DNA of 11,170 nucleotides from Candidatus Magasanikbacteria bacterium RIFCSPLOWO2_02_FULL_44_11 (lineage in GTDB: Bacteria > Patescibacteriota > Patescibacteriia > Magasanikbacterales > GWA2-37-8). The notes beneath the pieces were generated by a model that searched no databases, was not told the origin of the DNA, and was given only the letters and a program-made list of their open reading frames with translations. Numbering within the stretch: the first letter of the stretch is position 1; every line of letters begins with the position of its first letter. Location: assembly GCA_001783035.1 (NCBI GenBank), contig MFQK01000014.1:16574-27743 (forward strand), given 5' to 3'. This document shows positions 1 through 6,747 of this stretch, piece by piece. Both the position numbers and the translations under genes were made by a program.

Positions 1-972
1 GTGGAGACGCCAAATCTCACCAAAGGCACGCCCGAAGGCGCGCGCGAATATATAATTCCGTCCCGCCTCCACCCGGGCAATTTTTATGTGCTCCCGCAAT
101 CGCCGCAGCAATTCAAACAACTGCTTATGGTCGGCGGCGTGGAAAAATATTTCCAGATTGCCCGCTGTTTCCGTGACGAAGACCAACGCGGTGATCGTCA
201 GCCGGAATTTACACAGCTCGATCTGGAAATGTCGTTTGTCGAACGTGAAAACGTCCTTGCTGTAATTGAAAAAATGTTAATCGCTTTGATCGAAAAAGTT
301 ACCCCTGAGAAACAAATCCAACAAATTCCTTTCCCACGTTTATCGTTCGACGAAGCCATGAAAAAATATGGCAGTGATAAGCCGGATTTACGTAAGGACA
401 AGAACGATCCAAATTTGCTCGCTTTTTGCTGGGTGCTTGATTTTCCTTTCTTTGAAAAGACCGACGGCGCCGCGCCTGGCGGCGGGCAAGGCTGGACGTT
501 TAGCCATAACCCGTTCTCGAGCCCTAAACCAGAATACATGAATGATCTGATGGCCAAGAAAAACATTGGCGAAATTTTAACCACGCAATACGATATTGCC
601 TTGAACGGTTTTGAAGTCGGCGGCGGTAGTATCCGTAACCATCGCGCCGAAGCGCTCCATAAAGTTTTTGAAATCATGGGTTTGGATGAGCAAACTATTA
701 AAGAACAATTTGGACATATGCTCGAGGCGTTTGCCTTCGGCGCTCCACCGCATGGCGGCATCGGGCTCGGTATTGATCGTCTGATCGCTATCCTCGCTAA
801 TGAGCTAAACATCCGCGAAGTGATCGCTTTTCCAAAAACCGGCGACGCTCGCGACCTGCTCATGAACGCTCCGTCGCCGTTGCCGGAAAAATCTCTTAAG
901 GAAGTGCATATTTCAGTTGATGTACCGCGCCCAGCCAAATCTGGCGCCACGGCGAAATCTCACAAAAAATAA
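1..972 (+). CDS. aspS: Aspartyl-tRNA synthetase, C-terminal catalytic part (5' truncated by window edge)
   Basis: Class II aminoacyl-tRNA synthetase that charges tRNA-Asp (possibly also tRNA-Asn) with aspartate in the cytoplasm. The visible 323 residues begin inside the catalytic core at the conserved V-E-T-P segment, so the GTG at base 1 is an internal codon. The N-terminal anticodon-binding OB fold, roughly 170 residues in E. coli AspRS, lies upstream. Visible signatures are TPEGAR (about 10-15), LPQSPQQFKQLL (31-42), motif 2 with FRDED (57-61) and RQPEFTQ (66-72), YGSDKPDLR (123-131), GFEVGGGSIR (203-212) and motif 3 GLGIDR (255-260). The segment between YGSDKPDLR and WVLDFPFFE is only about 12 residues, whereas E. 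coli-type bacterial AspRS carries a GAD domain of more than 100 residues there. That domain is absent. Discrimination between tRNA-Asp and tRNA-Asn cannot be judged without the N-terminus. The C-terminal tail is short and basic. scpA starts 3 nt after the stop. Confidence 0.97.
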   Translation: METPNLTKGTPEGAREYIIPSRLHPGNFYVLPQSPQQFKQLLMVGGVEKYFQIARCFRDEDQRGDRQPEFTQLDLEMSFVERENVLAVIEKMLIALIEKVTPEKQIQQIPFPRLSFDEAMKKYGSDKPDLRKDKNDPNLLAFCWVLDFPFFEKTDGAAPGGGQGWTFSHNPFSSPKPEYMNDLMAKKNIGEILTTQYDIALNGFEVGGGSIRNHRAEALHKVFEIMGLDEQTIKEQFGHMLEAFAFGAPPHGGIGLGIDRLIAILANELNIREVIAFPKTGDARDLLMNAPSPLPEKSLKEVHISVDVPRPAKSGATAKSHKK

Positions 973-975
973 TCT

Positions 976-1668
976 ATGGCTGCGTCCGTTGCGTTGGAAA
1001 AATTTCAAGGACCTCTCGATCTGCTCCTCAAATTGATCGAGGAAGAGCAAATGACCATCACGGACATTTCGTTGTCGACCGTTACCGAACAATTTTTTGA
1101 CTATCTCAACAAGCTGCAAGAAAAAAATGCTGAAGAGCTGGCCGACTTCTTGGTCATTGCCAGTAAATTGGTGTTTTTAAAATCAAAACATCTGTTGCCA
1201 TATTTGTATCCCGAGGAAGAAAATGGCCCCAGTTTGACAGATCAATTAAAATTATATAAGCGCTATGCCGATGCGAGTAAGCATGTGGAGGAATTGTGGA
1301 AACAAAATAGGACTGCTTATGGTAGAATAGAGCCTCCCTTGCCAATTGAAGGATTTGTCCTGCCGCTTAACGCCGGCACTGAAAATTTGCGTACCGCCTT
1401 TACCATGCTTTTGAAGCGCTTGAAGCCGGTCGCTGTATTGCCGGAGGTATCGATCGATCGCACGGTGTCTATCAAAGAAAAAATCGCCTCGATTTTTAAG
1501 GCTTTACAAGTAATCAAAAAGCTGGCTTTTCAAGATATCGTAGCCAAGGCGCAAAACCGGACCGAAGTAATTATTAGTTTTTTGGCCATTCTCGAATTGG
1601 TCAAGCAGGAACAGGTGTCGGTCAAACAGGAACACGCTTTTCATAATTTTACACTGCATAAAGTTTAA
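976..1668 (+). CDS. scpA: Segregation and condensation protein A (kleisin)
   Basis: Kleisin subunit of the SMC-ScpAB condensin, which bridges SMC heads and organises and segregates the chromosome. The 230-residue length is typical. The N-terminal kleisin signature is plain: FQGPLDLLLKLIEEEQ (10-25), followed by ITDISLSTVTEQFFDYL (28-44) and EELADFLVIASKLVFLKSK (53-71) leading into LLP. This is the helical part that contacts the SMC neck. A variable linker (about 80-165) precedes a C-terminal winged-helix segment (about 165-230) with TEVIISFLAILELVKQ (196-211) and a terminal aromatic cluster, as expected for contact with an SMC head. ATG at 976 lies 3 nt after the aspS stop, and its stop is 1 nt before scpB, implying one transcript and probable translational coupling. 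There is no Shine-Dalgarno sequence. No smc gene lies in the window. Confidence 0.95.
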   Translation: MAASVALEKFQGPLDLLLKLIEEEQMTITDISLSTVTEQFFDYLNKLQEKNAEELADFLVIASKLVFLKSKHLLPYLYPEEENGPSLTDQLKLYKRYADASKHVEELWKQNRTAYGRIEPPLPIEGFVLPLNAGTENLRTAFTMLLKRLKPVAVLPEVSIDRTVSIKEKIASIFKALQVIKKLAFQDIVAKAQNRTEVIISFLAILELVKQEQVSVKQEHAFHNFTLHKV

Positions 1669-1669
1669 T

Positions 1670-2203
1670 ATGCCGCTTGCTCAGCAATTAGAAGCAATGT
1701 TATTTGTGGCCTCCAAGCCGCTTGCCGTGAAACGAATGGCTAAGATTGTTGAAGCCAAAGAAAATGACGTCACAGAGGCTTTGGAAAAATTAGTACAAAA
1801 ATATGATCGGTCGTCTGGCGTGGTTTTATTACGCAATAATGATGAATGGCAGCTCGTTGCCAATGCTGAAATGAAAGTAATCACTGAAAAATTTGTAAAA
1901 GCCGAAGTTTCCGGAGAATTGACCAGGCCGCAACTCGAAACACTGACGGTTATTTCGTATTGCGGTCCCATTACCAAACCGGAATTGGAACAATTGCGCG
2001 GAGTAAACTGCGGTTTAATTTTGCGTAATTTGCTTATTCGCGGATTGGTCAGGGAGGCGGATGGCGACGGATTGCTGCCAGTGTATGAAGTTACCATGGA
2101 TTATATCCGTCATTTGGGGTTAACTTCTTTGGACGAGTTGCCGGAGTACGCCGAATTACACAATCATTCTTTTGTAACACAGGCATTAGAGGTCCGAGAA
2201 TAA
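1670..2203 (+). CDS. scpB: Segregation and condensation protein B
   Basis: Partner of ScpA. ScpB dimers bind the central part of the kleisin and complete the SMC-ScpAB condensin. The 177-residue protein has the two winged-helix domains of the family. The first is about 1-80, opening with LEAMLFVASKPLAV (7-20). The second is about 85-155, with the conserved block ETLTVISYCGPITKPELEQL (90-109) continuing into RGVN, then LRNLLIRGLV (118-127) and the terminal LPVYEVTMDYIRHLGL (136-151). The start ATG is 1 nt after the scpA stop and the next gene begins 1 nt after the scpB stop. Family members often have Ala or Ser after RGVN, and here it is Cys-Gly, a mild variation. A later in-frame ATG (codon 10) is possible but would cut off part of the first helix. 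Confidence 0.94.
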   Translation: MPLAQQLEAMLFVASKPLAVKRMAKIVEAKENDVTEALEKLVQKYDRSSGVVLLRNNDEWQLVANAEMKVITEKFVKAEVSGELTRPQLETLTVISYCGPITKPELEQLRGVNCGLILRNLLIRGLVREADGDGLLPVYEVTMDYIRHLGLTSLDELPEYAELHNHSFVTQALEVRE

Positions 2204-2204
2204 T

Positions 2205-3215
2205 ATGTCTACGCGTTTTACAGACTTTATTTCTTCATTTGGTGTCATGATGATCGGCCTGGCTGTTTTGGGTTTTGGTTCAGTTACATTAACGCAGGCC
2301 AAAGTAGAATCGGTGGTGGCGCGTTTCCCTCTTTCTAAAGCACAGATTATTGATGAGACGCAATTGGTCCGGATGGCAATGTTTCCGGTCAGCCAACCGG
2401 CGGTCCCGCGGATTGCGGAACAGGAAGTTTTTACCGGTTCACAGACAGCCGAGTCAATTGTTGTAGTAGACGATAAAACCAACACGGTTCTTTATAAAAA
2501 GAATGCCACAGCCATCAGATCGCTGGCTAGTATCACAAAACTCATGACCGCGCTTGTCTTGCTTGAAACACCAATGCGTTGGGCAAGCTCCACTGTTATT
2601 GTCGAGGCCGACCTGGCCGACGATACGTATCTGAAGGTTGGAGAACGTTATCAACTTCGCGATTTATGGGATGTTGGTTTGGTGGGATCATCGAATTCGG
2701 CCATGCGGGCGATGGTCAGAGAGAGCGGTTTGTCAGAAGAAAATTTCGTGGCTCGGATGAACGATAAAGCTCGCGCGCTCGGTTTGTTGACGATGCGTTT
2801 TGTCGAGCCGACCGGGTTGGATAACCTCAACATGGGTTCGACTCTTGATGTTGCCCGTTTATTGCAGGTCACCCTGGAGCAAGAAATGATTAAGAAAACA
2901 CTATCTATTCAGGAATATTTTGCCCAACCGCTTAATTCTAAAGAGAAGCGCCGTATTTGGTCTACAAATTGGCTTTTGACGCGCTGGATTCCACACCAAT
3001 TTTCAGAACAAGTTATTGGTAAGACCGGTTTTATTGCCGATTCGGGCTATAATTTGGCAGTTGCGGTGACAGATGCGCAAAAACATCGTTTGCGAGTGGT
3101 AGTGCTGGGAGCTTCTTCCAATGAATTTCGTTTTTCAGAAGCCCGAGATATCGCTGAATGGGTTTTTGTCCATGTTCGTTGGCCCGAAGATAATTTTGCG
3201 GCGATAATTCAATAG
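2205..3215 (+). CDS. Membrane-anchored serine-type D-Ala-D-Ala carboxypeptidase (peptidase S11, PBP5/DacA-like)
   Basis: Penicillin-binding-type D,D-carboxypeptidase expected to trim the terminal D-Ala from peptidoglycan stem peptides outside the membrane. The 336 residues contain all three active-site motifs in order: SxxK as S109-I-T-K112, SxN as S162-S-N164 and KTG at 273-275. The family EPTGLD segment is at 201-206. Residues about 12-30 form a hydrophobic helix after a short N-terminus containing Arg4; it is either a signal anchor or a signal peptide with a possible cut after T-Q-A32. The C-terminal PBP5_C domain and amphipathic membrane helix of E. coli DacA appear to be missing, so the N-terminal helix probably provides the anchor. 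The gene follows scpB by 1 nt. A weak AGAGG lies 12 nt before the ATG, the only SD-like sequence in the window. It is likely the last gene of the aspS-scpAB operon. The exact family branch (dacA, dacF or pbpG) cannot be settled. Confidence 0.9.
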   Translation: MSTRFTDFISSFGVMMIGLAVLGFGSVTLTQAKVESVVARFPLSKAQIIDETQLVRMAMFPVSQPAVPRIAEQEVFTGSQTAESIVVVDDKTNTVLYKKNATAIRSLASITKLMTALVLLETPMRWASSTVIVEADLADDTYLKVGERYQLRDLWDVGLVGSSNSAMRAMVRESGLSEENFVARMNDKARALGLLTMRFVEPTGLDNLNMGSTLDVARLLQVTLEQEMIKKTLSIQEYFAQPLNSKEKRRIWSTNWLLTRWIPHQFSEQVIGKTGFIADSGYNLAVAVTDAQKHRLRVVVLGASSNEFRFSEARDIAEWVFVHVRWPEDNFAAIIQ

Positions 3216-3232
3216 TCCGATTCTTAAAATTA

Positions 3233-3241
3233 TGGTATACT
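3233..3241 (+). promoter_or_regulatory. Extended -10 promoter for pgk
   Basis: The sequence TGGTATACT is an extended -10 element (TGN followed by TATACT at 3236-3241). At 17-bp spacing upstream there is no convincing -35, as is common for extended -10 promoters. Transcription would start near 3247-3249, about 20 nt before the pgk ATG. The same TGNTATACT pattern recurs at 5377-5385 and 11142-11150. Pattern seen in the sequence; function inferred. Confidence 0.6.
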
Positions 3242-3268
3242 TACTCACGAATCATCGTGAGTATTTTT
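3242..3268 (+). terminator. Perfect 9-bp inverted repeat plus T5 before pgk (terminator and/or operator)
   Basis: The arms TACTCACGA (3242-3250) and TCGTGAGTA (3255-3263) are perfect reverse complements around a 4-nt ATCA loop. They are followed at once by TTTTT (3264-3268) and then the pgk ATG. For RNA coming from the upstream aspS-scpAB-dac operon this has the form of an intrinsic terminator, although the stem is only moderately GC-rich. For transcripts starting from the adjacent -10 (3236-3241), the start site falls inside the palindrome, so it could also be a DNA operator. No other terminator is visible after the carboxypeptidase gene. Confidence 0.6.
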
Positions 3269-4435
3269 ATGGCACTTAAAATAATTCAAAACGTACGCAA
3301 CTTGAAGGGAAAAAATGTTTTATTGCGTGTTGATTATAATATTCCGATAAAAAATAACCGGCCGGCCGATGATTATAAAATAATCCAAAGTTTGCCGACT
3401 ATCCGTTTTTTACGGCAACAAGGAGCAAAGGTCATTGTTGTGACCCATCTGGGACGGCCGAAAAAATTTACAAAACAACTTTCGACCGCTCCTTTGGCTC
3501 GTCATTTGGAAAAATTATTCGGGCAAAAAGTTGCCCACATTGCTCATATCAAAGATTGGCGGCGATTGGAACGAAAAAAATTACTGGATGTTCCGCTTGT
3601 CATGCTTGATAATATCCGTTTTTATAAAGAAGAAGAAAATAATTCAGCTGCCTTTGCCAAACAATTATCCAGCTTGGGAGATATTTTTGTTTTGGATGGT
3701 TTTGCCGTATCCCATCGAGTGGCGGCATCGGTCACGGGAATTGCCGAGCACCTGCCGAGCTATGCGGGCATGCTCCTGTCACAAGAGGTTACTTATCTTG
3801 GCGGTCTTTTGAAAAAACCGGCTCGACCGTTTGTCGTTGTCTTGGGTGGAGCCAAAGTGGAAACGAAAATTCCGTTGTTAGAAACGCTTTTGCCAAAAGC
3901 CGATTATGTCTTATTGGGCGGTGACCTAGCCAATACTTATTGTGCTTCGCTTGGCTATTCGCTGGGTAACTCGCTGTTCGATCGAAAATATATTGGCAAA
4001 ATCAAGAAATTAGCCGCTCATAAAAAGGTGGTAGTGCCCGTCGATTATGTTGTTGGTGACCAAAATGGAAAGAATACGTATTGTATTGTAACCGAGGCTA
4101 TTAAATTACCCAGAAATACCGGAATTTACGATATTGGTCCACGGACGATACAACTCTACGCGAGTTACATTAAAAAAGCCAAGACAATAATGTGGAACGG
4201 GGCAATGGGCAAGTTTGAAGAGCCGGTTTATGGCTATGGTACCAAGGCGTTGGCATGTCTAATCGCCGCCAAATCTAAAGGGTTGGCCACTGGTATTGTT
4301 GGCGGGGGAGAGACGGTCCAAGCAGTCAGGGATCTCGCGGTAGCCAAAGATATTGACTGGGTTTCGACCGGAGGGGGTGCAATGCTCGATTATTTATCTG
4401 GTCGTCGCCTGCCCGGATTACAAAGATTATATTAA
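3269..4435 (+). CDS. pgk: Phosphoglycerate kinase
   Basis: Catalyses reversible phosphate transfer from 1,3-bisphosphoglycerate to ADP, giving 3-phosphoglycerate and ATP. Starting at ATG 3269 gives 388 residues, close to the usual bacterial length. An in-frame GTG at 3257 lies inside the hairpin and would add only four unconserved residues. N-domain substrate-binding basic residues are present: LRVDYN (19-24, Arg20), HLGRP (60-64), NIRFYKEEE (115-123) and SHR (148-150). The hinge and nucleotide parts are GGAKVETK (193-200), DIGPRTI (288-294), WNGAMGKFEEP (309-319), GGGET (345-349) and STGGGAMLDYLSG (366-378). Compared with the textbook consensus, VNDAFG is VLDGFA (141-146) and WNGPMG is WNGAMG. 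Both are mild departures in otherwise intact motifs, so activity is expected. The SIMPL gene follows after 25 nt with no terminator between them. Confidence 0.97.
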   Translation: MALKIIQNVRNLKGKNVLLRVDYNIPIKNNRPADDYKIIQSLPTIRFLRQQGAKVIVVTHLGRPKKFTKQLSTAPLARHLEKLFGQKVAHIAHIKDWRRLERKKLLDVPLVMLDNIRFYKEEENNSAAFAKQLSSLGDIFVLDGFAVSHRVAASVTGIAEHLPSYAGMLLSQEVTYLGGLLKKPARPFVVVLGGAKVETKIPLLETLLPKADYVLLGGDLANTYCASLGYSLGNSLFDRKYIGKIKKLAAHKKVVVPVDYVVGDQNGKNTYCIVTEAIKLPRNTGIYDIGPRTIQLYASYIKKAKTIMWNGAMGKFEEPVYGYGTKALACLIAAKSKGLATGIVGGGETVQAVRDLAVAKDIDWVSTGGGAMLDYLSGRRLPGLQRLY

Positions 4436-4460
4436 TTTATTTTATTTAACTTAATTGTTT

Positions 4461-5315
4461 ATGGCACTAAGAAAAATGGACAATACCCCGGTTGAGGCGC
4501 CAATGGCGAATCCGCCGCAATCGCAGATGATAAATAAAGACCACGAAAGCTTTACCAAAAAAATTCTTATGGTTTTGATGGCTGTTGTCTTGGTTTATCT
4601 GACACTTTTTTTGGGAACGCTGATGCGTAATAATCTTAAAAAATATCGGTTCATCGGACAGGCCGAACAGATGGAGCGTACTTTTGCCGTAAATGGCGTT
4701 GGTAAAGTAACCGGTAAAAACGATGTGGCAGAGACGACGATCGGTTTTTCTAATACCGATAAAGACGTGGCGAAAGCGCAAGAAACAAATCGGAAAGTCA
4801 TGGATCCGCTTTTGAAAGAATTGAAGTCCTTGGGAATAGGGGAAAATGATTTACAGAGTAATTATACTATTTACCCGGAATATGATTACACTCCGGAAAG
4901 GGGTCAACAGCTCCGCGGTTTTAGAGTGACAAATAATATCATCGTGAAAATCAGGGATTTGACCAAGGTTACTGCTGTTTTGGCTTTACCTTCAAAGTTT
5001 GGCGCTAATGAAGTGAGTGGATTGAATTTTACTATAGATGATACGGAAAATTTACGTAATGACGCTCGTCTGGAAGCTTTGGCGGATGCCAAAAGTAAAG
5101 CCAGGCAATTAGCCGAAAATTTGGGGGTAGTATTGGGCGAAGTGGTTTCTTACTCCGAATATGAAGCTACAGCTTATCCTTACTCTATGAACCAAATGAC
5201 TTTTGCGAAAGAGGGTGTGGGCGGCGGTGGCCCGACAGAAATTGCCACCGGTAGCCGCGAGGTTAATATGGGAGTAACTGTAGTCTATAAAATTTATTCG
5301 AACCAAAGTTGGTAA
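4461..5315 (+). CDS. Membrane-anchored SIMPL (DUF541) domain protein
   Basis: The biochemical function of this family is poorly defined. Bacterial relatives include the oxidative-stress-linked E. coli YggE and the periplasmic protein BP26. Starting from ATG 4461 it has 284 residues. A Pro/Asn-rich cytosolic N-terminus (about 1-33) is followed by one transmembrane helix (about 34-55, ILMVLMAVVLVYLTLFLGTL) and an external SIMPL domain from about 74 to the end. Family-typical elements are FAVNGVGKVTGKNDVA (75-90), ELKSLGIGENDLQSNYTIYP (120-139), then YDYTP, RGFRVTNNIIVKIRDL (152-167), and the later Ala/Lys-rich helix ending in LAENLGVVLGEVVSYSE. A GVGGGGP linker precedes the last strand. A TTG at 4455 and an ATG at 4476 are alternative starts. 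No Shine-Dalgarno sequence is visible. It lies 25 nt after pgk and is closed by the terminator at 5335, so it is probably co-transcribed with pgk; a link to glycolysis is not implied. Confidence 0.88.
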   Translation: MALRKMDNTPVEAPMANPPQSQMINKDHESFTKKILMVLMAVVLVYLTLFLGTLMRNNLKKYRFIGQAEQMERTFAVNGVGKVTGKNDVAETTIGFSNTDKDVAKAQETNRKVMDPLLKELKSLGIGENDLQSNYTIYPEYDYTPERGQQLRGFRVTNNIIVKIRDLTKVTAVLALPSKFGANEVSGLNFTIDDTENLRNDARLEALADAKSKARQLAENLGVVLGEVVSYSEYEATAYPYSMNQMTFAKEGVGGGGPTEIATGSREVNMGVTVVYKIYSNQSW

Positions 5316-5334
5316 AATACAGGTTCTTAAACTT

Positions 5335-5362
5335 AAAAGAGTCCGCGCCGGGGCTCTTTTTT
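5335..5362 (+). terminator. Intrinsic terminator after the pgk-SIMPL unit
   Basis: The left arm AAAAGAGTCC (5335-5344) pairs with GGGCTCTTTT (5351-5360) around a 6-nt GC-rich loop, with one G-U wobble. The right arm merges into a T6 run (5357-5362). Because the left arm carries the matching A-run, it could also terminate in the reverse direction, but no reverse gene needs it. It starts 20 nt after the SIMPL stop codon. Confidence 0.88.
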
Positions 5363-5376
5363 GTTATGGTCAGCTA

Positions 5377-5385
5377 TGCTATACT
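5377..5385 (+). promoter_or_regulatory. Extended -10 promoter for the eno-gpmI-gpmI operon
   Basis: TGCTATACT is an extended -10 (TATACT at 5380-5385) only 14 nt after the T-run of the preceding terminator. The -35 position falls on the T-run and shows no good TTGACA match. The predicted start is near 5392, giving a leader of roughly 100 nt before the eno ATG. Two TAGCTTA repeats (5391-5397 and 5401-5407), spaced one helical turn apart, sit at the predicted start. Confidence 0.58.
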
Positions 5386-5411
5386 ACTGCTAGCTTATTT
5401 TAGCTTAGTAT

Positions 5412-5434
5412 GTGGTTTATCTTCGATAAACTAT
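5412..5434 (+). other. Leader stem-loop 1 upstream of eno
   Basis: GTTTATC (5415-5421) and GATAAAC (5425-5431) form a perfect 7-bp stem with a TTC loop. It can be extended through G-U and U-A pairs to 5412-5434. It lies in the untranslated leader downstream of the predicted promoter. There is no T-run after it, so it does not look like a terminator. Function unknown. Confidence 0.5.
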
Positions 5435-5452
5435 GTATTCTCACGCACTCAA

Positions 5453-5476
5453 AAATAACAAGTAAAGTTGTTATTT
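5453..5476 (+). other. Leader stem-loop 2 upstream of eno
   Basis: AAATAACAA (5453-5461) and TTGTTATTT (5468-5476) are perfect 9-bp complementary arms around a GTAAAG loop. The element ends 18 nt before the eno ATG. It is AT-rich and only moderately stable, and it could act as a protein-binding or translation-modulating leader structure. A short TTT follows but gives no convincing terminator. The in-frame TTG at 5468, an alternative eno start, is buried in its right arm. Confidence 0.5.
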
Positions 5477-5494
5477 CACTTACTCATTTCGAAT

Positions 5495-6742
5495 ATGCGA
5501 ATTAAAACGGTTTTTGCACGGGAGGTGTTAGATTCAAGAGGAAATCCGACTGTAGAAGCGAAAGTAGTATTGGAAAACGGGTTGGCTGGTTCGGCAAAGG
5601 TTCCCTCAGGAGCTTCAACCGGCTCGTATGAGGCGGTTGAACTTCGAGACGGCGGGAAGCGTTACGGTGGCAAGGGGGTTTTGAAAGCAGTTAAAAATGT
5701 AAATACACTTATCGCGGCGGCTTTGAAAGGCAGGGAGATAGAAAAAATACGAGCCATTGATGCGAGTCTGATCGAGCTCGACGGTACGAAAGATAAAAGT
5801 AATTTAGGGGCCAACGCTATTTTGGCGGTATCGTTGGCCGCTGCCCGCGCCGGTGCGGCAGCTTTGAATTTGCCGCTGTACCAGTATATTCGTCATATTT
5901 TTGCCATTCCTGAAAAGGGCTATCGGTTGCCGGTACCCACTATGAATATTTTGAACGGCGGGCGCCATGCCGACAATGGTTTGTCGATCCAAGAGTTTAT
6001 GATAATTCCTCGGCATAAATTGTTTCGAGAGCGAGTTCGGATGGGGTCGCAAATTTTTCATGCTTTGGCTAATATTCTTAGTCAAAAAGGATATGCTACG
6101 TCAGTTGGTGATGAGGGAGGTTTCGCTCCGTCGCTTTTGAACAATGAACGAGCATTGCAGCTGATAATGGAAGCGATAAAATATACCGGTTGGGAACCTG
6201 GAAAGCATGTTTATTTAGGTCTTGATCTGGCCGCTTCCGAATTTTACCGACATGGCGTTTATTATTTTGTCGGTCCGAAACAAGGCTGGCGTCCTCAAAA
6301 AATGATCAATATTATGGCGCAATGGGTAAAAAAGTATCCGATTTTATCGATCGAGGATCCGTTGCATGAAGATGATTGGGGAAATTGGCAGATTTTGACC
6401 GGAGAACTTGGAAAAAAGGTCACTATTGTTGGTGATGATTTGTTTGTGACCAATCCCGAGCGTTTGAAAAAAGGTGTTGAACTAAAAGTAGCTAACGCTA
6501 TTCTCATAAAATTGAATCAGATCGGGACACTTTCAGAAACCATTGACACCATTCTTTTGGCGAAGAAGCAAGGCTATCAGACGAGTGTCTCACATCGTAG
6601 CGGTGAGACCGCCGATACGTTTATTGCCGATTTGGCGGTGGCGGTGAACTCTGAATTTATCAAGACCGGATCGATGTCGCGCTCTGAGAGGGTGGAAAAA
6701 TATAATCGCCTTATGGAAATTGAATTAGAACTTGGTCTCTAG
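5495..6742 (+). CDS. eno: Enolase (phosphopyruvate hydratase)
   Basis: Dehydrates 2-phosphoglycerate to phosphoenolpyruvate. From ATG 5495 the protein has 415 residues, slightly shorter than the 432 of E. coli. Starting at [21 protein letters not shown] places the universal [12 protein letters not shown] motif at 8-19. The upstream TTG (5468) would add nine unconserved residues from within a hairpin. The active site is complete: the SGAST loop (38-42), E167 in QEFM, E207 in DEGGF, metal ligands D244, E287 (IEDP) and D314 (GDDLF), catalytic K339 in IKLNQIG, H367 in SHRSGET and K390 in IKTG. The C-terminal [12 protein letters not shown] is canonical. The gene is followed after 5 nt by the first gpmI, so the enzymes for two consecutive reversible glycolytic steps are made from one message. 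Confidence 0.98.
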   Translation: MRIKTVFAREVLDSRGNPTVEAKVVLENGLAGSAKVPSGASTGSYEAVELRDGGKRYGGKGVLKAVKNVNTLIAAALKGREIEKIRAIDASLIELDGTKDKSNLGANAILAVSLAAARAGAAALNLPLYQYIRHIFAIPEKGYRLPVPTMNILNGGRHADNGLSIQEFMIIPRHKLFRERVRMGSQIFHALANILSQKGYATSVGDEGGFAPSLLNNERALQLIMEAIKYTGWEPGKHVYLGLDLAASEFYRHGVYYFVGPKQGWRPQKMINIMAQWVKKYPILSIEDPLHEDDWGNWQILTGELGKKVTIVGDDLFVTNPERLKKGVELKVANAILIKLNQIGTLSETIDTILLAKKQGYQTSVSHRSGETADTFIADLAVAVNSEFIKTGSMSRSERVEKYNRLMEIELELGL

Positions 6743-6747
6743 CCTGT

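Noticed and set aside
198..950. 250-codon open frame on the - strand opposite aspS
   Set aside because: Its translation shows no domain signature and it lies wholly opposite the conserved AspRS core, so it is a coding shadow.
1681..2097. 138-codon open frame on the - strand opposite scpB
   Set aside because: Ser-rich, low-information translation antisense to a well-conserved gene; a shadow.
3257..3268. GTG start for pgk upstream of the ATG
   Set aside because: It lies in the right arm of the hairpin and adds four residues outside the conserved N-terminus; the ATG at 3269 fits the family.
5468..5494. TTG start for eno
   Set aside because: It is within the right arm of a stem-loop and adds nine unconserved residues before the family's normal start.
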